Assembly (NCBI GenBank): GCA_903925515.1
Contig: CAIYFP010000253.1
Location: 1 to 8,929, forward strand
DNA length: 8,929 nucleotides
Direction of reading: 5' to 3'
From: an uncultured Verrucomicrobiota bacterium
GTDB lineage: Bacteria; Verrucomicrobiota; Verrucomicrobiia; Limisphaerales; UBA9464
Below, one piece after another: positions 1 to 5,639 of the stretch; the first letter of the stretch is position 1, and each line of letters starts with the position of its first letter. The position numbers and the translations under genes are program-made. A model generated the notes under the pieces. The model did no database searches. It was given only the letters and a program-made list of their open reading frames with translations, and was not told the DNA's origin.

Positions 1-76
1 AAACTGACAACTGCGGTCTGTTTAACTCCGTCACCCCAGCCTCGCCTACTCTACTTAGCTCTGGCTGGATCACGTC

Positions 77-238
77 CAGCGGCAAGATGCCGCTGCCACC
101 TTCCATGAGGGCCAAGTGAAAGTGGAAGCGGCTTCCAGCCGCTTGCCCAGCATGCACCCGCGACAGGATGTCGCCGCCACTCCGCCCAAAGAAAGGCTCG
201 GAGTGCGGCATCTCGGGCGCCGCGTGAGGGCACGCGGC
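77..238. repeat. Cluster of five intergenic stem-loops
   Basis: Five inverted repeats follow one another. CAGCGGCA/TGCCGCTG (77-84 with 88-95) has a 3-base loop. AAGCGGC/GCCGCTT (126-132 with 138-144) has a 5-base loop. GCGACA/TGTCGC (160-165 with 169-174) has a 3-base loop. CACTCCG/CGGAGTG (178-184 with 199-205) has a 14-base loop. GCCGCGTG/CACGCGGC (219-226 with 231-238) has a 4-base loop. The first and third share a centre of the form CA(A/G)GATG, so they may be diverged copies of one palindromic unit. All stems are perfect as read. From general knowledge, short palindromic repeats between genes are common in Verrucomicrobiota; that these belong to such a dispersed family is an inference. 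Confidence 0.65.
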
Positions 239-259
239 CTACAGCATGGGCCAAGCCTT

Positions 260-286
260 GGGCACCACCTCAGGGTTTGACGGATC
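260..286 (+). repeat. 27-bp repeat, copy 1 (partner at 1424-1450)
   Basis: This segment and 1424-1450 agree at 23 of 27 positions in direct orientation. Both read GGGC, a variable base, then CCACCT, a variable base, AGGGTT, and end with GAC, a variable base and GATC. The two copies flank the unknown minus-strand gene at 487-1032. Similarity fades outside the 27 bp. They could be members of a dispersed repeat, or chance. Confidence 0.35.
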
Positions 287-410
287 CGCACCCCCGCTGC
301 CTTTTTTGGGGTGAGACGGCCCACGCCCGAAACAGGATGTCCGGGACAAGGCCGCGAGGAGGAGCGCTTCGTGCGGTGCCGAAGCGCGGCCCATGGATCG
401 AGGGAGCGTG

Positions 411-445
411 TGAAGAAAACGGGGCCCTGATTATGGGAAACCCCG
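411..445 (-). terminator. Probable intrinsic terminator of the minus-strand gene 487-1032
   Basis: Read on the minus strand, a stem CGGGG/CCCCG (445-441 with 424-420) encloses a second stem CCC/GGG with a 7-base loop. A TTT bulge sits on one side. The stem is followed at once by TTTTCTTC (419-412). A GC-rich stem with a T-rich tail 41 bases after the stop codon at 487-489 fits a rho-independent terminator. The T tract is short, so strength is uncertain. Confidence 0.5.
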
Positions 446-486
446 GCCAACCCCATGGGACGGTCCGAACAACGGATGAAGTTGGC

Positions 487-1032
487 CTAGGACTTGGCGC
501 CGGTGAACTGGCCTTCCTTGTCCTTGAACAGGAGGTTGAAGGTGGTCAGCGACCCGTAGCAGCGGGTGATGTACTGCTGGCAATCGAACTTGTCGGCCGA
601 GGACAGCGCATCGGAGGCGTTCACCTTCTGTTCGAGGAGCCGAAGGTTGTTTCGGATCATGACGATCTTGTGGAAGAACTGCTCGAGCCCGAGTTCCTTG
701 TTCGTGAGCGAGGTGTCGGCCGGGTGAAGGACGATCCGTCCGTTTCGCCAACGACTTGCCAGTTCATGGATGGTGTCATCTGGCCCGTGGAGGCCGAGGC
801 GGTCGGCCATGGCATCCACGGTTTCCTGGATGAACGAGGAAAGGGGCAAGGAAAGGCCGGATACGGTCGCGTGGGGTTCGGCGGGCTCGATGCCGGCCGA
901 AGCGGGTTCCACGGTTCGGCGTTGGTCGGCGAAGAGGATGTCGGCGGAGTGTTCAGTGATCGCCTTGACGGTTCCGTGGCCGTGAACGGGGTGGTGAACT
1001 CGCATGCCAACATGAAGGGAGCTGCAATCCAT
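487..1032 (-). CDS. Conserved-looking protein of unknown function, possible Tudor/SH3-like N-terminus
   Basis: This gene encodes 181 residues and ends with TAG at 487-489. I do not recognise a named family. Residues 6-43 follow a pattern LHVGMRV-HP-HGHGTV, then an acidic/hydrophobic stretch, then RTVEP. That pattern recalls small beta-barrel Tudor/SH3-like modules, for example the C-terminal module of UvrD/PcrA helicases or CarD-type modules. The resemblance is by eye only. Residues 112-181 look like a compact helical domain (FFHKIVMIRNNLRLLEQ, then QQYITRCYGSLTTFN and KDKEGQF). No signal peptide or membrane segment is seen, so it is probably cytoplasmic. Codons end mostly in C, as in the other minus-strand gene, which supports real coding. 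The frame stays open to 1128, but upstream residues have low-quality composition. I chose ATG at 1032, which keeps the whole N-terminal module; ATG at 1005 is an alternative. No clear Shine-Dalgarno site supports either. Confidence 0.72.
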   Translation of the reverse strand: MDCSSLHVGMRVHHPVHGHGTVKAITEHSADILFADQRRTVEPASAGIEPAEPHATVSGLSLPLSSFIQETVDAMADRLGLHGPDDTIHELASRWRNGRIVLHPADTSLTNKELGLEQFFHKIVMIRNNLRLLEQKVNASDALSSADKFDCQQYITRCYGSLTTFNLLFKDKEGQFTGAKS

Positions 1033-1423
1033 TCCCGATGAAAGCGAGGCGGGGTCGGTCGGGCAAGCGGCCGGATGTTGCCCTGATCCGCGCGCAAGCC
1101 GTTCCTGAGCACCCGGTTCTCGCCTCACGCCGCGCCCCTAAATCCTCGCGCAAGGAGTTGGGAAGCTCGCGATTCGCAAGCGTGCGAGTTGCGGCAGGCT
1201 TCGTGCCAAGGCGCGGTCGTAGCGGATGGGCATCCACCTCAGCATGGGCATTCCCGCGACCACATTCTTCGCGTGAGCAGATCCCCGCTGCATGCACCAT
1301 GAAATCAACGCTTGGGAGGCCTTGCTCTTTGAATCACGCGAAGAGTGCCGGCAGGGTCCGAACTCGGGCGGGGCCGCATGGGGCGACAAGCGGGCACTCA
1401 AAAACTCCTGACGCGGGGATCAG

Positions 1424-1450
1424 GGGCCCCACCTGAGGGTTGGACTGATC
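1424..1450 (+). repeat. 27-bp repeat, copy 2 (partner at 260-286)
   Basis: Matches 260-286 at 23 of 27 positions, in the same orientation. Its left end contains the palindrome GGGGCCCC (1423-1430) and overlaps the alternative hairpins formed by CCTGA and TCAGG segments. Such a hairpin is not seen in copy 1. Confidence 0.35.
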
Positions 1451-1651
1451 GCCACGGCCACGGACGCCTTGAGGTTTATCCCATGCCAGCCAAGCCGAAA
1501 AGGGGGCGTGCGTTGGGCAAAACCGCGAGATCAGCCGCAAACGCCCCTGTCATGCGCTCCAACGGCAAAGGACCTGCCTGGAAATGGGGTCACCGCAAAT
1601 TTTCATGTTGAAAGCCAAGGCGAACTGTGGCACGCCGTGTTTAGATTCCTT

Positions 1652-1674
1652 AAAAGGCAACCAAAAGGCTACCA
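1652..1674 (+). promoter_or_regulatory. Tandem 11-bp direct repeat before the response regulator gene
   Basis: AAAAGGCAACC (1652-1662) is followed directly by AAAAGGCTACC (1663-1673), one mismatch apart, and then an A. The second copy ends 14 bases before the start codon at 1688. An 11-bp period puts both copies on the same face of the helix, as in many tandem binding sites of regulators. The position could allow binding by the encoded regulator itself or by another protein. Function is inferred from position and repetition only. Confidence 0.3.
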
Positions 1675-1687
1675 GCCATCATGACAC

Positions 1688-2458
1688 ATGAAAGCTGCTC
1701 GCATCGACACACCCCGTGCTCGCGTCGTGCTCGTGGAGGATCACCGGCTCTTTGCCGAATACCTTGAGACCCTGTTGCGGAGCCGGCTGGGGCTGGAGGT
1801 TTGCGGTTGCGTGGGCGACGCGAGGGGAGGCCTTGGCTTGGTACGGAACGAGAGGCCGGACCTTGTGATCGTGGACCTCACGCTGTCGGCCGGGCATGGC
1901 TTGGAGTTGCTGAAGGATCTGGGAACGTTGATGCCGGCGCCGGTCGCGCTGGTGGTCTCGGGTCATGAGGATGGTGATTATGCGGAACGATGTCTTGAGG
2001 CCGGGGCGCACGGATACATCCGGAAGACGTGCGGGTCCGTGGTGCTGCTGGAGGCGGTGCGGAGCGTGCTTGCCGGGCAGGTGCACGTGAGCCCGGAGGT
2101 GATGCAGGTGATGTTGACCCGGCGGCGGGCGAGGGGCGCGGCGAAGTCGGCGCTGGATGCGCTGACCGACCGGGAAATTGAGGTGCTGGAGGGAATGGGT
2201 CGTGGGCATGGGAGCAAGGAGATCGCGGCGTCGCTTGGGATCGATCCCGGGACCATCGACAACCATCGGGCGCGTTTGAGGGAGAAGCTGGGCATGCCCA
2301 GCATGCACGCATTGGCGGTTTTGGCGTTCCAGTGGGTGCACCTTGGGGTCAGGCCGGGCACCATGGGCAAGGGCGTGCTGTCATGCGGCCCCGAGGTCAT
2401 GGCGCGGCCGACGGCGGACGGGGTCGGCGCGCTCAAGGTTCCGCCGTGCGCTTCATAG
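1688..2458 (+). CDS. NarL/FixJ-family response regulator (REC plus LuxR-type HTH)
   Basis: This is a 256-residue two-component transcription regulator. The receiver domain covers about residues 12-130. It has the acidic pair E17-D18 at the end of the first strand (VVLVEDH), the likely phosphoacceptor D63 (LVIVDLTL), S91 in the Thr/Ser switch position and K113 after GAHGYIRK. A linker leads to a LuxR/GerE-type helix-turn-helix at about 159-217 (LTDREIEVLEGMGRG, SKEIAASLGI, TIDNHRARLREKLG). All key receiver residues are present, so it should be phosphorylatable. A 39-residue tail after the HTH has no recognised fold and runs into the 3' end of the convergent isomerase gene. An in-frame TGA at 1682-1684 makes ATG 1688 the earliest possible start. 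No good Shine-Dalgarno site is visible. No histidine kinase is in the window, so its signal and targets are unknown. Confidence 0.93.
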   Translation: MKAARIDTPRARVVLVEDHRLFAEYLETLLRSRLGLEVCGCVGDARGGLGLVRNERPDLVIVDLTLSAGHGLELLKDLGTLMPAPVALVVSGHEDGDYAERCLEAGAHGYIRKTCGSVVLLEAVRSVLAGQVHVSPEVMQVMLTRRRARGAAKSALDALTDREIEVLEGMGRGHGSKEIAASLGIDPGTIDNHRARLREKLGMPSMHALAVLAFQWVHLGVRPGTMGKGVLSCGPEVMARPTADGVGALKVPPCAS

Positions 2459-3413
2459 CGGACTCCTGCCTGAGACGTTCGACGAACTCGGGGATGCGTT
2501 GCTGAAGCTCGCGTTCGACGAGCAGCTTTCGGATGTCGTCCTCGACGTCCGCCATGGGCAGGCGCCGGGTAGGGATTCGTTCGAGGACCTTGACAAGATG
2601 AAGGCCCATGTAGGTCTCGATGGGGCCGGCGACCTTGCCGGGCTCGAGGGCGAAGACCTCCTTCTCCAATTCCTCCGGCCATAGGCCCTTCTGCATCCTG
2701 TACTCGCCGCCGCGCGTCCTGGATGCCTCATCCTGGGAATGTTGCCGGACCATGGAGGAGAAGTCGGAGCCGCGCTCGGCCTCGGCCTTGAGCTCTCGGA
2801 TTCGTTGGCGTCGTGCCGCCAACGCCTCGACCCCCATGGGCTTGCCGTCGGCGGTCGTGGTGGACAGCAACAGGTTCTGGACGCGCACGGCCGGGGGTTG
2901 GTCCCACTGTTCGCCGCTCTTCTCGTAGTACTCGCGGATGTCTGCGGATGGAATCCGGATGGCGGGGCGAAGCTCGCGGTCGATGACGGCCGTAACAAGC
3001 GCCTCGGAGGTCTTGGCGGCGAGGAAGGTGGCGTCGGAATAGCCCGCCTGCCGGAGCAACCGTGCGAGGCCGTCCGGGCCATGGGACGAGCGAAGTCCAT
3101 CGATGAACTTCTGGGCGGATTCCTTGGCCTTGATGCGGTCGGCGGCCGTGGCTCGGGTTTCGAAAAGGCGGACCATGGCGATGCGGTCGAGGACTTGGCG
3201 GCGGATGGCAGGGAGTTGGTCGTCCGGGAGCAACTGGCCCTTCTGGAGGGCCTCCTTTTGGATCCGTTGGACCTCGGCTTCCACCTCGTCGCGCCCAATG
3301 CGGAAGCCCTTCCCCTCGACGAGCGTTTCCATGGGGTCGGCGCCCTGCGCAATCAGGGCGAGACCTGCCGCGACGGCCGAGTTCAACAGGATCCACAGGG
3401 AGCGTGAGGCCAT
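2433..3413 (-). CDS. Secreted parvulin-type (PpiC/SurA-like) peptidyl-prolyl isomerase
   Basis: This 326-residue protein likely helps fold exported proteins in the periplasm by cis-trans isomerisation of prolyl bonds. Residues 1-25 look like a signal peptide (MASRSLWILLNSAVAAGLALIAQGA); no lipobox Cys is seen. A SurA-N-like helical region follows at about 30-150. The PpiC/rotamase domain spans about 174-277. Its marks are VRVQNLLL at the first strand, GSDFSSMVRQHSQDEASRTRGGEY at 215-238 and F-L-PGKV-PIE--G-HLVKV at 254-276. A helical tail closes the protein. This order, an N-terminal chaperone region then one parvulin domain, matches PrsA/SurA-like isomerases; a second parvulin domain, as in SurA, is absent. 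The frame is open far upstream, but ATG 3413 is chosen because it begins the signal peptide. A GAGGA lies 13 bases upstream, which is rather far. The 3' end overlaps the response regulator by 26 bp. Confidence 0.9.
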   Translation of the reverse strand: MASRSLWILLNSAVAAGLALIAQGADPMETLVEGKGFRIGRDEVEAEVQRIQKEALQKGQLLPDDQLPAIRRQVLDRIAMVRLFETRATAADRIKAKESAQKFIDGLRSSHGPDGLARLLRQAGYSDATFLAAKTSEALVTAVIDRELRPAIRIPSADIREYYEKSGEQWDQPPAVRVQNLLLSTTTADGKPMGVEALAARRQRIRELKAEAERGSDFSSMVRQHSQDEASRTRGGEYRMQKGLWPEELEKEVFALEPGKVAGPIETYMGLHLVKVLERIPTRRLPMADVEDDIRKLLVERELQQRIPEFVERLRQESAMKRTAEP

Positions 3414-3646
3414 GCCTGAAAATGCGTCCTCGGCCGGGGCGGAAGGCAACGTGAAAAACGCGGCGATGGAACGCCCGGGTTTGCCTGCTGCGAGATCGGG
3501 CGCCAGCGCGATGGGAAGGCGCGCACCGGGGGAAACCCCTTCCCGGGGCCGCATCAACCCCGCGAAACCCGCCGAAAAGCCCGGGAGCGGGCGGAAATCG
3601 CTTACCTCCCCGCCGTGGATATGGTTTCTCGCGTGGCGTGCGTGGC

Positions 3647-4258
3647 ATGCTGGCAATGCTTGGTCCATGGGTGAATGGGATGGCGTGGTGCGCGCTGTTG
3701 TGGTGCGAACGCCGGCGGTTGCCGTTGCAGAACGTGGCCGCGCTCGGCGTGATCTCGATGGGCCTCGGCATGGCCATGGAATGGGGCATCGCCCATGGCG
3801 CCGGAAATGCCGCATGGGGACCCGATGGATGGCGCATGGCGACGTCATGGGCCCTCGCATGGCTCGGTGCGAGGGCTATGGCTCGATGCATGGGTGCCGG
3901 CGGACTGGGGCGAAGGACCCTGCTGCTTGGCCTGCTGTTCCTTCCCGGGCTGGAGCGCCTTGCCATGATTCCGGATTGGCCCGGGGCGGCTCGTGAAGCC
4001 GGATGGCTCGCAGTGCGTGGGGTCGCGATGGCTTCGGGGTTTCTTGTGCTGGGCCCCTGGTGGATTCGGAAGCAGGCCTCGTCCTCGCGGCCCGCTCCAT
4101 GGTTCGCGGGATGGATTGCGCCGACGGCAGCCATGGTGCACGCCATGCTCCTCTCGGTTGCGGGTCCGGATGGATGGCGTGAGGCCGTGCCGATCGCGGC
4201 GGGAGCCATGGTTGCGGGCTGGACTGGCATCGTCCGGCCCCGTGCCGGGACGGCATGA
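3647..4258 (+). CDS. Small multi-pass membrane protein, rich in Trp and Met, function unknown
   Basis: This gene encodes about 203 residues with several hydrophobic stretches (about 1-20, 27-47, 64-80, 91-103, 119-140, 152-171 and 181-195), so five to seven membrane passes are plausible. Loops carry Arg-rich patches (ERRR at 21-24, GRR at 88-90, WIRK at 139-142) that fit the positive-inside rule. Trp (16) and Met (14) are unusually common. The same stretch MEWGIAHGAGNAAWGPDGW (44-62) faintly recalls the Glu/Gly/Trp spacing of carotenoid-biosynthesis CruF-type membrane proteins, but not enough to name it. ATG 3647 is chosen; GTG 3638 and ATG 3656 are in frame and also possible, and no Shine-Dalgarno site decides. 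It is divergent from the isomerase across about 230 bases and ends 196 bases before the cytochrome gene. Coding status rests on length, hydrophobic pattern and a hairpin just after the stop. Confidence 0.6.
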   Translation: MLAMLGPWVNGMAWCALLWCERRRLPLQNVAALGVISMGLGMAMEWGIAHGAGNAAWGPDGWRMATSWALAWLGARAMARCMGAGGLGRRTLLLGLLFLPGLERLAMIPDWPGAAREAGWLAVRGVAMASGFLVLGPWWIRKQASSSRPAPWFAGWIAPTAAMVHAMLLSVAGPDGWREAVPIAAGAMVAGWTGIVRPRAGTA

Positions 4259-4267
4259 CCGCGGGCG

Positions 4268-4283
4268 GGGGGATGCGTCCCCC
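4268..4283 (+). terminator. Hairpin just after the membrane protein gene, terminator-like
   Basis: GGGGGA (4268-4273) pairs with TCCCCC (4278-4283) across a TGCG loop, beginning nine bases after the stop at 4256-4258. There is no T tract, so this is at best a weak or rho-assisted terminator, or an mRNA 3'-end stabilising hairpin. Another small inverted repeat, GCCA/TGGC, follows at 4308-4319. Confidence 0.35.
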
Positions 4284-4454
4284 GTGGTCGTTGTGGGCTG
4301 GGGTCGCGCCAAAGTTGGCTCGCCAAAAACTTCATGGCAGACGAAACGCGGTTTGAAGCCGTGCGAGGCCGCGTGTAGAACGGTCCAGTTCCCGGGGGTC
4401 CCATGGGCGATGCGCGAGCGCGCCATATGGGGCCCGAGGGGCAAGAGATTCGCC

Positions 4455-5483
4455 ATGAGCAAGATCGCCATCATCGCCACGGGCCTGTCGTTGGCCGCCG
4501 GGATTGCCCGGGCCGCCGAGCAGGTGGACTTCGAGAAGGACGTCGCCCCCATCCTCGCCGAGCACTGCATCGGTTGCCATGGGGAGGACAAGCAGAAGGG
4601 GAAGCTGCGCCTTGACGGCAAGGCCGACGCGTTCAAGGGGGGCAAGAGCGGGAGCCCTGCCGTGGTGGCGGGCGACGTGGGGAAGTCCGAGCTGGTGAAG
4701 CGGGTGACGTTGCCAAAGGACAACGACGAGCTGATGCCGCCGGAGGGCGGGCCGTTGCCGGAGAAGAAGGTGGCGGTGCTCAAGGCATGGGTGGAGGGCG
4801 GCGCGAAGTGGCCGGACGGGTTCGTGGTGAAGGTGGCTGCGAAGGCCGGGGCGGCGTCGGCGTTGCCGCTGGCCGTGCCGGCGGCGCCGAGGCGGCCGCT
4901 GGCGCCGTTGCCGGAGCTGCCGAAGGACTTCAAGCCTGGCGCGGGCGAGGCGGCGGCGTTGGCGGCGTTGGCGAAGTCCGGCGTGGAGGCACGGCCCGTG
5001 GCGCAGAACTCGCCGTGGCGCGAGGCGAACTTCAGGCTCAAGGGCGGGGAGGTGACGGACAAGACCTTGGAGCCGCTGAGGGAGCTGGGGAGCGTGATCG
5101 AGCTGCGGCTGGGGACGACGAAGGTGACGGACGCGGGGCTTGGGGTCCTCGAGAAGCTGGGGCACTTGCAGGTGCTGAGCCTTGAGCTGACGGGGGTGAC
5201 GGACGCGGGGTTGGCGCGGCTGAAGGCGCTGCCGAGCCTTGTCTATCTGAACCTGTACGGCACGCAGGTAACGGACGCGGGGCTGGAGCACCTGAAGGGG
5301 ATGAAGCACCTGCGTTCGCTGTACCTGTGGCAGACCAAGGTGACGGCGGAGGGGGCGAGGAGGCTGCAGGAGGCGTTGCCGGGATGCGAGGTGAACACGG
5401 GCGCGGAGCTTGCGATCGTGCCGCCCGCCGAGAAGAAGGACGCCAAGAAGGACGAGAAGGAGAAGAAGGAGGACAAGAAGTAG
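4455..5483 (+). CDS. Exported planctomycete-type cytochrome c domain plus leucine-rich repeat protein
   Basis: This 342-residue protein has a signal peptide at about 1-21 (MSKIAIIATGLSLAAGIARAA). Residues 23-117 form a planctomycete-type cytochrome c domain: VDFEKDVAPILAEHCIGCHG places the haem-binding CxxCH at 38-42, and DELMPPEGG puts M94 where a distal ligand is expected. An Ala/Pro-rich linker (about 125-165) follows. Residues 200-295 hold four leucine-rich repeats of exactly 24 residues, each starting VTD and mostly running VTDAGL, with a partial fifth at 296. The tail (326-342) is almost all Lys, Glu and Asp. Proteins of this architecture are common in Verrucomicrobiota and Planctomycetota, often in envelope or electron-transfer contexts; a partner or substrate cannot be read from the sequence. 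ATG 4455 is chosen because it starts the signal peptide; the frame is open far upstream without signal. It probably acts outside the cytoplasmic membrane. Confidence 0.88.
   Translation: MSKIAIIATGLSLAAGIARAAEQVDFEKDVAPILAEHCIGCHGEDKQKGKLRLDGKADAFKGGKSGSPAVVAGDVGKSELVKRVTLPKDNDELMPPEGGPLPEKKVAVLKAWVEGGAKWPDGFVVKVAAKAGAASALPLAVPAAPRRPLAPLPELPKDFKPGAGEAAALAALAKSGVEARPVAQNSPWREANFRLKGGEVTDKTLEPLRELGSVIELRLGTTKVTDAGLGVLEKLGHLQVLSLELTGVTDAGLARLKALPSLVYLNLYGTQVTDAGLEHLKGMKHLRSLYLWQTKVTAEGARRLQEALPGCEVNTGAELAIVPPAEKKDAKKDEKEKKEDKK
5052..5339 (+). repeat. In-gene tandem 72-bp repeats encoding leucine-rich repeats
   Basis: Four units of exactly 72 bp begin at 5052, 5124, 5196 and 5268, with a partial fifth at 5340. 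The start of units two to four is nearly identical at DNA level (GTGACGGACGCGGGGCT, with single-base changes), while the middles differ. This suggests unit duplication followed by divergence of the ligand-facing positions. Confidence 0.8.
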
Positions 5484-5639
5484 GGGCGGGTCGCGGGGCT
5501 GATTCATCCGGTTGAAGGCAGGGAAAGGGCGAGCCGGCGTGGCCGACTCGACTCGTGCCCATGGCCAGCCTTCTCCCGCTGTCGCCTCGGGCTGGTTTTC
5601 CTCCACCGGAATGCCTCCCCGCCCCGGGCCTCATCAAGG

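Larger units (their letters stand above)
1..486. other. Intergenic stretch without a convincing gene
   Basis: I see no open frame here with protein-like composition. Frames that stay open are short, rich in Arg, Pro and Cys, and overlap each other on both strands, as expected by chance at this GC content. What the stretch does hold is a cluster of five stem-loops (77-238), one copy of a diverged 27-bp repeat (260-286) and a terminator-like hairpin for the minus-strand gene that ends at 487. A gene truncated by the window edge cannot be excluded for the first 60 bases. Confidence 0.6.
1033..1687. other. 655-base gap with repeats and small inverted repeats, no convincing gene
   Basis: No frame here has convincing protein character. 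The longest candidates are Arg/Ser/Pro-rich. One short basic frame (1483-1611, 42 residues starting MPAKPKRGRAL) has an ATG but no ribosome-binding site and no recognised family. Visible structure includes CTCGC/GCGAG (1166-1170 with 1184-1188), GGTCG/CGACC (1215-1219 with 1257-1261) enclosing GGAT/ATCC, and three segments CCTGA, TCAGG, CCTGA (1407-1436) that could form either of two exclusive hairpins. The stretch also holds the second 27-bp repeat copy (1424-1450), TTTCA/TGAAA (1601-1613), and a direct repeat just before the response regulator. The last 90 bases are richer in A and T and probably include its promoter, but no consensus -35/-10 pair is clear. Confidence 0.5.

Noticed and set aside
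63..77. GGCTGGATCACGTCC resembles the 3' end of 16S rRNA including the anti-Shine-Dalgarno site
   Set aside because: Fourteen of 15 bases match from memory, but the preceding conserved 16S sequence is absent, so it is most likely chance.
277..1041. Plus-strand 254-codon open frame opposite the unknown minus-strand gene
   Set aside because: It is the antisense of a better frame. The minus-strand product has plausible domain-like patterning and C-ending codons, while this one is a Gly/Val/Glu-rich mirror.
1355..1365. GGTCCGAACTC resembles a tRNA T-loop
   Set aside because: The TTC of the T-loop is not intact, and no acceptor or anticodon stem could be fitted upstream.
1483..1611. Short basic open frame of 42 residues (MPAKPKRGRAL...)
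   Set aside because: There is no ribosome-binding site, no recognised family and an alternative open frame overlaps it. It is too weak to list as a gene.
2728..4404. Minus-strand 558-codon open frame across the isomerase and membrane protein genes
   Set aside because: Composition is dominated by Arg, Pro, His and Ser with no domain, and it overlaps the isomerase in another frame. High GC keeps such frames open.
5052..5363. Regular 72-bp repeats as a possible CRISPR-like or minisatellite array
   Set aside because: They are in frame and encode classical 24-residue leucine-rich repeats, so the period is explained by protein structure.
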